From an uncultured bacterium (GTDB taxonomy: Bacteria > Actinomycetota > Coriobacteriia > Coriobacteriales > Coriobacteriaceae): a stretch of DNA of 6,185 nt. Positions 1-5,973 of this stretch are shown here, piece after piece; position 1 is the first letter of the stretch; the number at the start of each line of letters is the position of its first letter. Made by a program: the position numbers and the translations under genes. The stretch covers positions 1 to 6,185 of the forward strand of contig CAJMMX010000085.1 of NCBI GenBank assembly GCA_905214615.1. The letters are read 5' to 3'. Under the pieces are notes generated by a model, which saw only the letters and a program-made list of their open reading frames with translations, was not told where the DNA came from and did no database searches.

Positions 1-54
1 CTGGTGATCTCCGCCTTGAGAGGGCGGCGTCCTAAACCGCTAGACGAACGGGCC
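1..54 (-). tRNA. tRNA-Glu (anticodon CTC), 3' part cut off by window edge
   Basis: Read on the minus strand from 54, the sequence begins GGCCCGT, the 5' acceptor strand, and continues with a D arm of the form GTCT...AGGAC that closely resembles bacterial tRNA-Glu. The anticodon stem is CCGCC/GGCGG around the loop CTCTCAA, giving anticodon CTC (reads GAG, glutamate). The visible part ends inside the T arm (ACCAG), so the 3' acceptor strand, and whether the CCA end is encoded, lie outside the window. It shares its strand with cca and has its own candidate promoter about 35 bases upstream. The identity is safe because both stem and loop fit; the processed 5' end is placed by homology. Confidence 0.93.
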
Positions 55-88
55 ACATGACATCTGCACTGCCGTGCTGCGAGGAAAT

Positions 89-117
89 ATATTACGGGAC
101 AAAAAACATCAGCGCAA
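89..117 (-). promoter_or_regulatory. Candidate sigma-70-type promoter of the tRNA-Glu
   Basis: On the minus strand TTGCGC (112-117) is followed after exactly 17 bases by TAATAT (89-94), 4 of 6 matches to consensus at each box. Initiation about seven bases on would fall near 82 and give a leader of roughly 28 bases before the tRNA 5' end. I see no convincing intrinsic terminator between the cca stop and this point, so read-through from cca could also reach the tRNA. Confidence 0.45.
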
Positions 118-175
118 GAAGAAATTCCAAATTGCCGAAAAATTGTCGACAGGTTATGGAACGCGCAGGTCAACT

Positions 176-187
176 AATTAGCTAATT
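176..187. repeat. 12-bp perfect palindrome over the cca stop codon
   Basis: AATTAGCTAATT is self-complementary over 12 bases and contains the TAG stop of cca. It overlaps a second small palindrome, CTAATTAG (174-181). It is AT-rich and has no following T-tract, so it is not a recognisable terminator; chance is a reasonable explanation. Confidence 0.3.
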
Positions 188-1576
188 CAAGTTGAGATGA
201 ACCAAAAGGGTTTCGCGATCGTTGGGGATGTTGTCCTCGATAACGGCTTCGAGGGCGGCGTTGAGTAGCTGGCCTAGCTCGGGCCCCGGCTTCACACCGG
301 CACGAATCAAGTCGCCGCCGTTGATAGCAAGCATCTTGAGCGAATAGGGCTCCCCCGCCTCCAACAAATCATGGGCGAGTGAGCGCATCTCTTCGATCGT
401 CTCGACGTAATAGAAGCACGACGGCGCCTTGCCCAGCGTGTCGGCACGCTTAAGGTCCATAAGCTCGTCCATCAGGCGCGGCGTATCGACACCCTCGCCC
501 GAAAGCGCGCGCATCATATTGAGCAGGCAGGAGCGCTCGGGGCGCAGCGGCTTGTCATGGTATTTGATCAGCAGGCACACATCGCGCACCAAATCGTGCG
601 AGAGCGCCAGGCGATCCATGATGACACGCGCCTTCTTGGCGCCGAGCTCGGGATGACCGTAGAAGTGGCCGCTGCCGTCGTGATCGACCGTAAAGCACTC
701 GGGTTTGGAAACGTCGTGCAAAAACGCCGCCCACATAAGGCTCGACGAGGGCGCGACGCCGTCGCACAGCGCCAGCTCCCCTGCCACCGTCAGCACGCGG
801 GCGATATGCTCGTAGACGTTAAACGCATGATAGACGCTGCGTTGATCAAACCCGCGAGCGGACGCGAGCTCGGGCACGGCGGCGCAAACAAGCTCGGGGT
901 AGCGCAGCATCGCGTCTCCCCCGTGGCCGGTCGATAGAATGCCCTCGAGCTCAATACCCACGCGCTCGCGCGCCACGGCATCGAGCAGCGGCGCGCACTC
1001 GGCAAGGGCACACTTGGTCTCGGGCTCAATCACAAAGTCCAGACGGCAGGCAAAACGCACCGCGCGCAGCATGCGAAGCGCGTCCTCGTTAAAACGACGC
1101 TTGGGATCTCCAACGGCGCGGATGAGCTTGCGCTTCAGGTCGCCCTGACCATCGTAGCGGTCGACAAGACCACGCTCGGGATGCCAGGCCATAGCGTTAA
1201 CGGTAAAGTCACGACGCGCCAGATCGTCCTCAAGCGACGCTGCACGCTCCACACTCTGGGGATGGCGGCCGTCGGTGTAAAAGCCGTCTAGGCGGTAGGT
1301 GGTGACCTCAATGCGCTCATCATCGCAAATAGCCGTGATGCCGCCAAATTTTATGCCCGACTCAACCACGGCAATATCCGCCGCTTCGAGCGCCTCTTTG
1401 GACTCCTGCCACAGGCCGCTGCAGCACATGTCAACATCGTGGCTGGGGCATCCCATCAGGGCATCACGTACCCAACCGCCCACGTACCAAGCCTCAAGAC
1501 CTGCTGCCTCAAGCGCACGCAGGACACGGATAGAGGCATCGGTCGGCTGCGTACCGTTGAGCGAAACATTGCACAT
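182..1576 (-). CDS. cca: CCA-adding tRNA nucleotidyltransferase (class II) with HD domain
   Basis: This 464-aa cytoplasmic enzyme adds or repairs the 3' CCA end of tRNAs using CTP and ATP. The N-terminal nucleotidyltransferase domain shows GGWVRD (33-38) and the two metal-binding aspartates of motif A in HDVDM (Asp47, Asp49). RRDFT.NAM (121-129) is motif B. EDALR (164-168) followed by RAVRF (171-175) is motif D, whose Asp and Arg read the incoming C or A. RERVGIEL (203-210) matches the following helical motif. An HD domain follows, with His287-Asp288 and further His residues at 257, 308 and 340. The tail, around LAINGGDLIRAGVKPGPELG (416-435), resembles Bacillus-type CCA enzymes. Motif A reads DVDMCCSG, with Cys where many relatives have Thr. 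The ATG at 1576 is supported by a perfect AGGAGG (1585-1590) eight bases upstream. A tRNA-Glu lies downstream on the same strand. Whether the HD domain is an active phosphohydrolase is not shown. Confidence 0.95.
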   Translation of the reverse strand: MCNVSLNGTQPTDASIRVLRALEAAGLEAWYVGGWVRDALMGCPSHDVDMCCSGLWQESKEALEAADIAVVESGIKFGGITAICDDERIEVTTYRLDGFYTDGRHPQSVERAASLEDDLARRDFTVNAMAWHPERGLVDRYDGQGDLKRKLIRAVGDPKRRFNEDALRMLRAVRFACRLDFVIEPETKCALAECAPLLDAVARERVGIELEGILSTGHGGDAMLRYPELVCAAVPELASARGFDQRSVYHAFNVYEHIARVLTVAGELALCDGVAPSSSLMWAAFLHDVSKPECFTVDHDGSGHFYGHPELGAKKARVIMDRLALSHDLVRDVCLLIKYHDKPLRPERSCLLNMMRALSGEGVDTPRLMDELMDLKRADTLGKAPSCFYYVETIEEMRSLAHDLLEAGEPYSLKMLAINGGDLIRAGVKPGPELGQLLNAALEAVIEDNIPNDRETLLVHLNLN

Positions 1577-1669
1577 GCCTATGGCCTCCTGCGACTATCA
1601 AATTGGCTATCGATTGCGTCTGCAAGAAGTCTAGCAAGAAACAGCCTCCACTGCACACGCAAGTCCGAT

Positions 1670-1707
1670 AAACAAAAACGCATCCGTCCTGGTCTAAGAC
1701 GGATGCG
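1670..1707 (-). terminator. Intrinsic terminator after fruK copy A
   Basis: A perfect 10-bp stem, CGCATCCGTC/GACGGATGCG (1679-1688 with 1698-1707), closes a 9-base loop. On the minus strand it is followed by TTTTTGTTT (1670-1678). It begins 33 bases after the stop of the kinase gene. There is no T-tract on the plus side, so it acts in the minus direction only. Confidence 0.92.
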
Positions 1708-1740
1708 AAATAATTGAACTATTCAGGCAAGGTGCCGGAA

Positions 1741-2673
1741 CTAGCAAACCTGACGGATTGCAATACCCTTCTGATACTCATCGACCTTGGAAAAATCGCC
1801 AAGACCCGGGCACTCGACCACGTTGGCGCCGGTGGCCATCGAGAGGCGCAGGGCATCCTCGACGCGCTCCGGGGCGTCGTGCCACACGGACAGGAAGGCG
1901 GCCAGAGAGGAGTCGCCCGCGCAGACGGTCGACAGCAGCTTGACGTCGAAGGTGCGGTTGGCAAACCAGATGTGCTCGCCGTTGGAGAAGTACGCGCCGT
2001 CGCCGCCGAGCGTCAGCAGCACGTTCTTGGCGCCCTTGGCATGCAGCTCGGCCATAGCGCCCTTGACGGACTCATCGTCGCCACCGCTCACCTTAATGCC
2101 AAAGATGTCGAGCAGCTCGTCGTCGTTGGGCTTAATGAGCAACGGCTCCATAGCAATGAGGTCGGCCAGCTGATGGCTCGAGATATCGAGCACGAACTCG
2201 GCGCCCTTCGCCTTCACGCGGCGCAGGACCTCTGCCAGGAAGCTCTCGGAGGTGTTGGGGGGCAGCGAGCCGCTGATAACCAGGCAGGTCATGTCATCGA
2301 GCGAATCGATAAGCTCAAACATCTCCTGCTCGTTGGCTTCGTTGATGGCGGCACCGGCGTTGACCATGTTGTACTCGGTGTCGGGACCGGCGTTGAGGAA
2401 CACGTTGACACGCGTGATGCCGTCAGTCCACACGGGCTTGACGGGCACGCCCAGGGCCTCGGCGCCCTTAACGATATACTCACCCGAGAAGCCGGCGAAG
2501 AAGCCCAGGATCGTGGTGTCGACGCCGTAGTGGTCGAGCGTAAACGAGACGTTGAGACCCTTACCGTTGGGCGTGTAGACGGCGTTGCGGGTACGCGTGA
2601 CGGTGTTGGCAGCAAGACCGTCGCAGGAGATGTTGTAGTCAATGGCGGGATTTGCAGTAAGCGTGTAAATCAT
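1741..2673 (-). CDS. fruK: PfkB-family 1-phosphofructokinase-type hexose-phosphate kinase, copy A
   Basis: This 310-aa cytoplasmic kinase probably uses ATP to convert fructose-1-phosphate (or a similar sugar phosphate such as tagatose-6-phosphate) to the bisphosphate. It starts with the family signature TLTANPAID (4-12). NGKGLNVS (36-43) is the sugar-binding GKGxN motif, TDGITR (83-88) supplies the conserved arginine, and SGSLPP (134-139), KPNDDE (181-186) and TLGGDGA (221-227) follow. The catalytic signature is TVCAGD (249-254) with Asp254 as the expected base; Cys251 replaces the usual first Gly of GAGD. I chose ATG at 2673 because AAGGA lies six bases upstream and the product then aligns end to end with copy B; an in-frame GTG at 2688 would add five residues. 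The gene has its own -10 element and terminator, so it is probably a single transcription unit. No fructose EII or FruR lies beside it, so the substrate is inferred from family alone. Confidence 0.87.
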   Translation of the reverse strand: MIYTLTANPAIDYNISCDGLAANTVTRTRNAVYTPNGKGLNVSFTLDHYGVDTTILGFFAGFSGEYIVKGAEALGVPVKPVWTDGITRVNVFLNAGPDTEYNMVNAGAAINEANEQEMFELIDSLDDMTCLVISGSLPPNTSESFLAEVLRRVKAKGAEFVLDISSHQLADLIAMEPLLIKPNDDELLDIFGIKVSGGDDESVKGAMAELHAKGAKNVLLTLGGDGAYFSNGEHIWFANRTFDVKLLSTVCAGDSSLAAFLSVWHDAPERVEDALRLSMATGANVVECPGLGDFSKVDEYQKGIAIRQVC

Positions 2674-2707
2674 GAATGTTCCTTTCACGAAGCAACGTGT
2701 TAATGAA

Positions 2708-2713
2708 AGTATA
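2708..2713 (-). promoter_or_regulatory. Candidate -10 box of fruK copy A
   Basis: TATACT on the minus strand matches the sigma-70 -10 consensus at 5 of 6 positions and lies 34 bases upstream of the chosen ATG. No good -35 box is found at 16-18 bases; the nearest similar sequence, TTGTCC, is too far away. It follows the copy B terminator, which makes a new start here likely. Confidence 0.45.
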
Positions 2714-2802
2714 TTCCACGCATCGGTAAAAGGCTAGGACAACTCGGTGAACGGTGTGGAAGCAATGAAGTACGGCGGAACACCTCTCCCCCGTGGCGGA
2801 AC

Positions 2803-2834
2803 AAAAAAGGCGCCCCGGCCGAAACCGGGGCGCC
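2803..2834 (-). terminator. Intrinsic terminator after fruK copy B
   Basis: An all-G/C 10-bp stem, GGCGCCCCGG/CCGGGGCGCC (2809-2818 with 2825-2834), closes a 6-base loop. On the minus strand it is followed by six T residues (2803-2808). It starts 28 bases after the copy B stop codon and separates the two kinase genes. Confidence 0.95.
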
Positions 2835-2862
2835 GCATGCGCACGAATATGTCGCGTTTCGC

Positions 2863-3795
2863 TTACTTGCGATCGAGCTTGCGGACAGCAACGCGCTTGC
2901 TGTACTCGTCGACGTGACCAAAGTCGCCGATGCCGACGGACTCAGCAACGTTGGCGCCGGTGGCCATAGCGAGCTTCATGGCCTCCTCGACGTTGTCGCG
3001 ATCCCTGTACCACTTGTGCAGGAACGCAGCGAGGGTGCAGTCGCCGGCGCAGACGGAAGAGACAAGCTTGATGTTGAACTCACGCTTGGCGTACCAAATG
3101 TCCTCGCCGTTGGAGAAGTAAGCGTCACCGCGGCTACCACGGGTGAGCAGCACGTTCTGGACGCCGGCCTCGTGAGCCAGCTTCATGGCAACGCGGACCT
3201 CGTCGTCGGTGTCGACCGGCACGCCGAAGATAGCCTTCATCTCGTGATGGTTCGGCTTAATGAGCAGCGGCTTCTTGTGAGCGAGCTCCTTGAGCTTGTC
3301 GGAGGACAGGTCCAGGACGACGTCGGCGCCACGGGCCTGAGCGTGCTCCATGACCTGAGCCAGGAAGTCAGGCGTAGCTTTGGGAGGCACGGAGCCGGAG
3401 ACGATCAGGCACTCAAGGTCGCCCGCGGTGTCCAGGATGTTGTAGAGCTCCTCCTGGTGCTGCGGCGTGATCGGAGCACCAGGGTTGAGGATGCCGTACT
3501 CGTGCTGGCCATCGTTGACGTAGGTGTTAATGCGCGTGATACCGTCGGTCCAGACCGGGCGGCAGAGGCAACCCAGGTTCATGACCTCCTCGACGATGAA
3601 CTTGCCCGTGAAGCCGGCGAAGAAACCGAGCGCGACGGTGTCGACGCCCATCTTCTTAAAGGCGAAGGACACGTCGAGGCCCTTGCCGTTAGCCGTGTAG
3701 CTGGCCGAGCCGGTGCGGACGTTCTCGTCGGGCTCGAGCGGAGAGCTCGAAACCGTCATGTCGACAGCCGGGTTAGCGGTTAGCGTGTAGAACAT
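2863..3795 (-). CDS. fruK: PfkB-family 1-phosphofructokinase-type hexose-phosphate kinase, copy B (diverged paralogue)
   Basis: Also 310 aa and aligned along its whole length with copy A (38 of the first 67 residues identical by hand count, about half overall). It shows TLTANPAVD (4-12), NGKGLDVS (36-43), TDGITR (83-88), SGSVPP (133-138) and VCAGD (248-252) with Asp252 as the expected catalytic base. It differs from copy A at telling places. The Asn of GKGxN, which contacts the sugar in characterised relatives, is Asp41. The KPNDDE segment reads KPNHHE. The glycine-rich loop near the ATP site, TRGSRGDAYF (218-227), has one extra residue and more positive charge. The ATG at 3795 is preceded by AGGGGG at eight bases. 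The gene begins 74 bases after the ptsI stop with no intrinsic terminator between, so it is probably cotranscribed with ptsI. A sugar-phosphate kinase is well supported; fructose-1-phosphate as its substrate is less certain than for copy A. Confidence 0.82.
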   Translation of the reverse strand: MFYTLTANPAVDMTVSSSPLEPDENVRTGSASYTANGKGLDVSFAFKKMGVDTVALGFFAGFTGKFIVEEVMNLGCLCRPVWTDGITRINTYVNDGQHEYGILNPGAPITPQHQEELYNILDTAGDLECLIVSGSVPPKATPDFLAQVMEHAQARGADVVLDLSSDKLKELAHKKPLLIKPNHHEMKAIFGVPVDTDDEVRVAMKLAHEAGVQNVLLTRGSRGDAYFSNGEDIWYAKREFNIKLVSSVCAGDCTLAAFLHKWYRDRDNVEEAMKLAMATGANVAESVGIGDFGHVDEYSKRVAVRKLDRK

Positions 3796-3796
3796 T

Positions 3797-3812
3797 TACA
3801 GTACCCCCTGTA
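3797..3812 (-). promoter_or_regulatory. Ribosome binding site of fruK copy B inside a small hairpin loop
   Basis: On the minus strand TACAG and CTGTA (5-bp perfect arms) enclose the loop GGGGTA, so the SD AGGGGG sits mostly in the loop and the 3' arm ends one base before the ATG. The stem is short and weak, and it may simply leave the SD exposed. Confidence 0.4.
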
Positions 3813-3822
3813 TATGTGAGGG

Positions 3823-3852
3823 CCGCGTGGCCGGCCCATTCCAACCACGCGG
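3823..3852 (-). other. Strong intercistronic RNA hairpin between ptsI and fruK copy B
   Basis: The minus-strand transcript can form a 12-bp stem, CCGCGUGGUUGG with CCGGCCACGCGG, around a 6-base loop AAUGGG. Two of the pairs are U-G and would be A-C mismatches in a plus-strand transcript, which favours function in the minus-strand RNA. No U-tract follows, so it is not a standard terminator. A processing or stabilising element that sets the ptsI to kinase ratio is possible. Confidence 0.6.
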
Positions 3853-3869
3853 TTACCTCTGATACCAAA

Positions 3870-5573
3870 TTAGCGAGCTGCGGACTCGAGCAGTGCCTTG
3901 ACCTCGGCAGCGGTGTTGCAGGCGAGCGCCTTCTCGGCGAGCTCGTCGCACTCGGCCTTGGTCCACTGGCTGATGGTCTTGCGGGCGCGCAGGATGGACG
4001 GAGCGCTCATCGAGAACTCCTCCAGGCCCCAGCTGATCAGCAGCGGCTCAAGCAGCGGATCGGCAGCGGCCTCGCCGCACATGCCGACCATGATACCGGC
4101 CTTCACGCCGCTCTCGATGATGTTCTTGAGCGAGCGGAGCACGGCGGGATAGTACACCTGGTACAGGTTGGAGATGGTGTCGTTGCCACGGTCGGCGCAC
4201 ATGGTGTAGCCGATGAGGTCGTTGGTGCCGATAGAGAAGAAGTCGGCGACCTCGGCCAGACGGTCAGCGAGCAGCGAGGCGGCAGGCGTCTCGACCATAA
4301 TGCCGACCTCGATGTTCTCGTTGAACTTGCGACCCTCTTCGGTCAGCTCGGCCTTGCACTGCTCGACGAGCTCCTTGACGGCCACGACCTCCTCGACGCA
4401 GGTGACGAGCGGGATCATGATCTTGACGTCACCAAAGGCGCTGGCGCGCAGCAGGGCGCGGAGCTGAACCTTGTACTGGTCGGGATTGGCCAGGCAGTAA
4501 CGCACGGCGCGGAAGCCCATGAAGGGGTTCTCTTCCTTGACCATGTGCAGATACGGAATCTCCTTGTCGCCGCCCACATCGAGCGTGCGGATGATGACCG
4601 GAGCACCCTTGAGCGCGCTGGCGACCTTACGATAGGCGTTGAACTGCTCCTCCTCGGAAGGAAGCTCAGCAGAGTCCATGAACAGGAACTCGGAGCGGAA
4701 CAGACCGATAGCCTCGGCGTCGTGATCGAGCGCGTTGGGCACGTCATCGGGGTTACCGATGTTGCAGGCGATGATCTTCTTGATGCCATCGGCAGTCACG
4801 GACGGCTTGCCACGGAAGGCCTCGAGGGCTGCCTTCTCGGCAGCGAAGGCCTCGGCCTTGGCGGTGTAGGCAGCGAGCGTCTCCTCGTCGGGATCGGCCT
4901 CGACGATACCCTTGCCACCGTCGACGACAACGGTCATACCGTTGCGCAACGCGGTGCAGCTGTTGGAAACCGAAAGGACAGCCGGGATCTCGAGGGCGCG
5001 CGCAATGATCGCGGAGTGCGACGTGCGGCCACCGGTCTCGGTGACGATACCGGCAACGTGGGCCTTATCGATCGTGGCGGTCATGGACGGCGTGAGGTCG
5101 TGCACGACAACGACGGTATTCTCGGGCAGGACGGAGAGGTCGACGACCTCCTTGCCCAGCAGCTCGGCCAGAATACCGGTGCGGATGTCGGCGATGTCGG
5201 CCGCGCGCAGACGGAACATCTCGTCGTCCATGGACAGGAACATGTTCTCGAACATGGTCGAGGTGTCCATGAGCGCCTGCTCGGCGCAGGTGCCGCCGTC
5301 AATGGCGGCGTTGATGGCGTCGGTCATGCCCGGGTCCTGAGCCAGGACAATGTGTCCGCTCATGATCTCGGCCTCGGCCTCGCCCACCGTCTCCTTCATG
5401 TGGTCGGCCTGAGCCTGGGTCTTCTCGCAGAAGACCGAAAGAGCGGACTGATAGCGCTCCTTCTCTGCTGCCGAATCAGCAACCTCGTGCGGCTCAAACG
5501 TCAAGTCGGGATCGACGGCGACCATGACGGTGCCGATACCGATGCCCTCGGAAGCGTTGACTCCCTGATACAT
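3870..5573 (-). CDS. ptsI: PTS phosphoenolpyruvate-protein phosphotransferase, enzyme I
   Basis: Enzyme I starts the phosphotransferase cascade in the cytoplasm: it autophosphorylates from PEP and passes the phosphate to HPr. At 567 aa it is of normal family length. The N-terminal HPr-binding region is followed by the swivelling phosphohistidine domain with GGRTSH (181-186), where His186 is the active site. The C-terminal PEP-binding barrel shows LFRSEF (291-296, Arg293), RTLDVGGDKE (329-338), ENPFMGFRA (348-356), VETPAA (427-432), GTNDL (449-453), DRGND (461-465) and GMCGEAA with Cys499, the catalytic acid in known enzymes. All key residues are present. I chose ATG at 5573, six bases after AGAGGA; an ATG two codons upstream at 5579, served by GGAG, is about equally possible. 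A longer frame opening with TTG at 5627 would add residues unlike the family and is rejected. The gene lies downstream of ptsH but behind a terminator-like hairpin and a candidate promoter. Confidence 0.97.
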   Translation of the reverse strand: MYQGVNASEGIGIGTVMVAVDPDLTFEPHEVADSAAEKERYQSALSVFCEKTQAQADHMKETVGEAEAEIMSGHIVLAQDPGMTDAINAAIDGGTCAEQALMDTSTMFENMFLSMDDEMFRLRAADIADIRTGILAELLGKEVVDLSVLPENTVVVVHDLTPSMTATIDKAHVAGIVTETGGRTSHSAIIARALEIPAVLSVSNSCTALRNGMTVVVDGGKGIVEADPDEETLAAYTAKAEAFAAEKAALEAFRGKPSVTADGIKKIIACNIGNPDDVPNALDHDAEAIGLFRSEFLFMDSAELPSEEEQFNAYRKVASALKGAPVIIRTLDVGGDKEIPYLHMVKEENPFMGFRAVRYCLANPDQYKVQLRALLRASAFGDVKIMIPLVTCVEEVVAVKELVEQCKAELTEEGRKFNENIEVGIMVETPAASLLADRLAEVADFFSIGTNDLIGYTMCADRGNDTISNLYQVYYPAVLRSLKNIIESGVKAGIMVGMCGEAAADPLLEPLLISWGLEEFSMSAPSILRARKTISQWTKAECDELAEKALACNTAAEVKALLESAAR

Positions 5574-5590
5574 TCCCATTCCTCTCTCCG

Positions 5591-5626
5591 TGTCATGTGA
5601 TAAAGCGTTTTGCCATATCCATGACA
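5591..5626. repeat. Imperfect palindrome overlapping the ptsI promoter region
   Basis: TGTCATG (5591-5597) and its exact complement CATGACA (5620-5626) are 22 bases apart. Just inside them GATA (5599-5602) and TATC (5616-5619) also pair, with one base bulged on one side. The arms overlap the candidate -35 box and the region just after the candidate -10 box, as an operator might. It could also fold as an RNA stem in transcripts reading through from ptsH. The 7-base arm recurs in the ptsH leader at 5999-6005. Confidence 0.45.
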
Positions 5627-5627
5627 A
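5599..5627 (-). promoter_or_regulatory. Candidate promoter of ptsI
   Basis: TTGTCA (5622-5627, 5 of 6 matches to TTGACA) is followed after 17 bases by TTTATC (5599-5604, only 3 of 6 matches to TATAAT). Its -35 box overlaps the T-tract of the upstream terminator-like hairpin. Initiation here would give a leader of about 20 bases before the ptsI start. Confidence 0.38.
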
Positions 5628-5661
5628 AAGAGCGCAGCTACCTTACAACAGGTCACTGCGC
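5625..5661 (-). terminator. Terminator or attenuator between ptsH and ptsI
   Basis: On the minus strand GCGCAG (5656-5661) pairs with CTGCGC (5632-5637). The stem continues through a U-G pair, one mismatch and ACCU/AGGU to a 6-base loop. TCTTTTG (5625-5631) follows directly. The interrupted stem and imperfect T-tract suggest partial termination, leaving HPr made in excess over enzyme I. It begins 45 bases after the ptsH stop. Confidence 0.68.
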
Positions 5662-5706
5662 CCCCAAATATGAACTTAGTTGTTCAACATGCGACCCGTT
5701 TGAGTT

Positions 5707-5970
5707 CTACTCGCCAAGACCGCTCTTGATGAGCTCGATGGCAGCAGCCAGAGCCTCGGCCTCGTCGGCGCCGTCGCACTTGACCTCGACCTCGGTACCG
5801 CAGGGGATACCAGCAGCCATGAGGGCCATCGGGGACTTGCCGTTGACCTCCTTCTCGGGGGTGACGACCGTCACGTCACAGGCGTACTTGCCCATGGTGG
5901 AGGCGAACAGACCAGCCGGACGCATGTGCAGACCCTGAGGATTAACGAGGGTAGCCTTCTCAGAAACCAT
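5707..5970 (-). CDS. ptsH: Phosphocarrier protein HPr
   Basis: HPr is the small cytoplasmic carrier that takes phosphate from enzyme I and hands it to sugar-specific EIIA domains. At 87 aa it has the usual length. The active-site segment is NPQGLHMRPAG (10-20), with phospho-accepting His15 and supporting Arg17; Met16 replaces the more common Ala. The second hallmark, NGKSPMALMAAGI (43-55), contains Ser46, the residue phosphorylated by HPr kinase in Firmicutes, but Pro47 follows it where Ile is usual. No HPr kinase gene is in the window, so regulatory use of Ser46 is open. The ATG at 5970 has GGAG (5977-5980) six bases upstream. It is the first PTS gene in the direction of transcription. Its leader contains alternative RNA structures that involve this SD. 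Confidence 0.97.
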   Translation of the reverse strand: MVSEKATLVNPQGLHMRPAGLFASTMGKYACDVTVVTPEKEVNGKSPMALMAAGIPCGTEVEVKCDGADEAEALAAAIELIKSGLGE

Positions 5971-5973
5971 AGT

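Noticed and set aside
1591..1669. Promoter for cca
   Set aside because: Several weak pairs (for example TTGCAG, 17 bases, TTTGAT) exist, but none has good boxes at a sensible distance from the SD, so I do not annotate one.
2674..2688. GTG start adding five residues to fruK copy A
   Set aside because: The added codons contain the SD of the better ATG at 2673, and the paralogue starts at the equivalent Met.
1714..2703. 329-codon open frame on the plus strand
   Set aside because: It is antisense to fruK copy A, has no recognisable motif or good SD, and begins next to the copy A terminator hairpin.
2914..3783. 289-codon open frame on the plus strand
   Set aside because: It is antisense to fruK copy B, and its composition matches the antisense shadow over copy A, as expected from the homology of the two genes.
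3816..5600. 594-codon open frame on the plus strand
   Set aside because: It lies fully opposite ptsI, whose catalytic motifs are all intact. Its Gly/Leu/Val/Asp/His-rich product resembles no family and looks like the usual antisense shadow of GC-rich coding DNA.
5574..5627. N-terminal extension of enzyme I from a TTG codon
   Set aside because: The extra residues (beginning MSWIWQ) are unlike enzyme I N-termini and would be encoded by the promoter-like palindrome; ATG at 5573 or 5579 has an SD.
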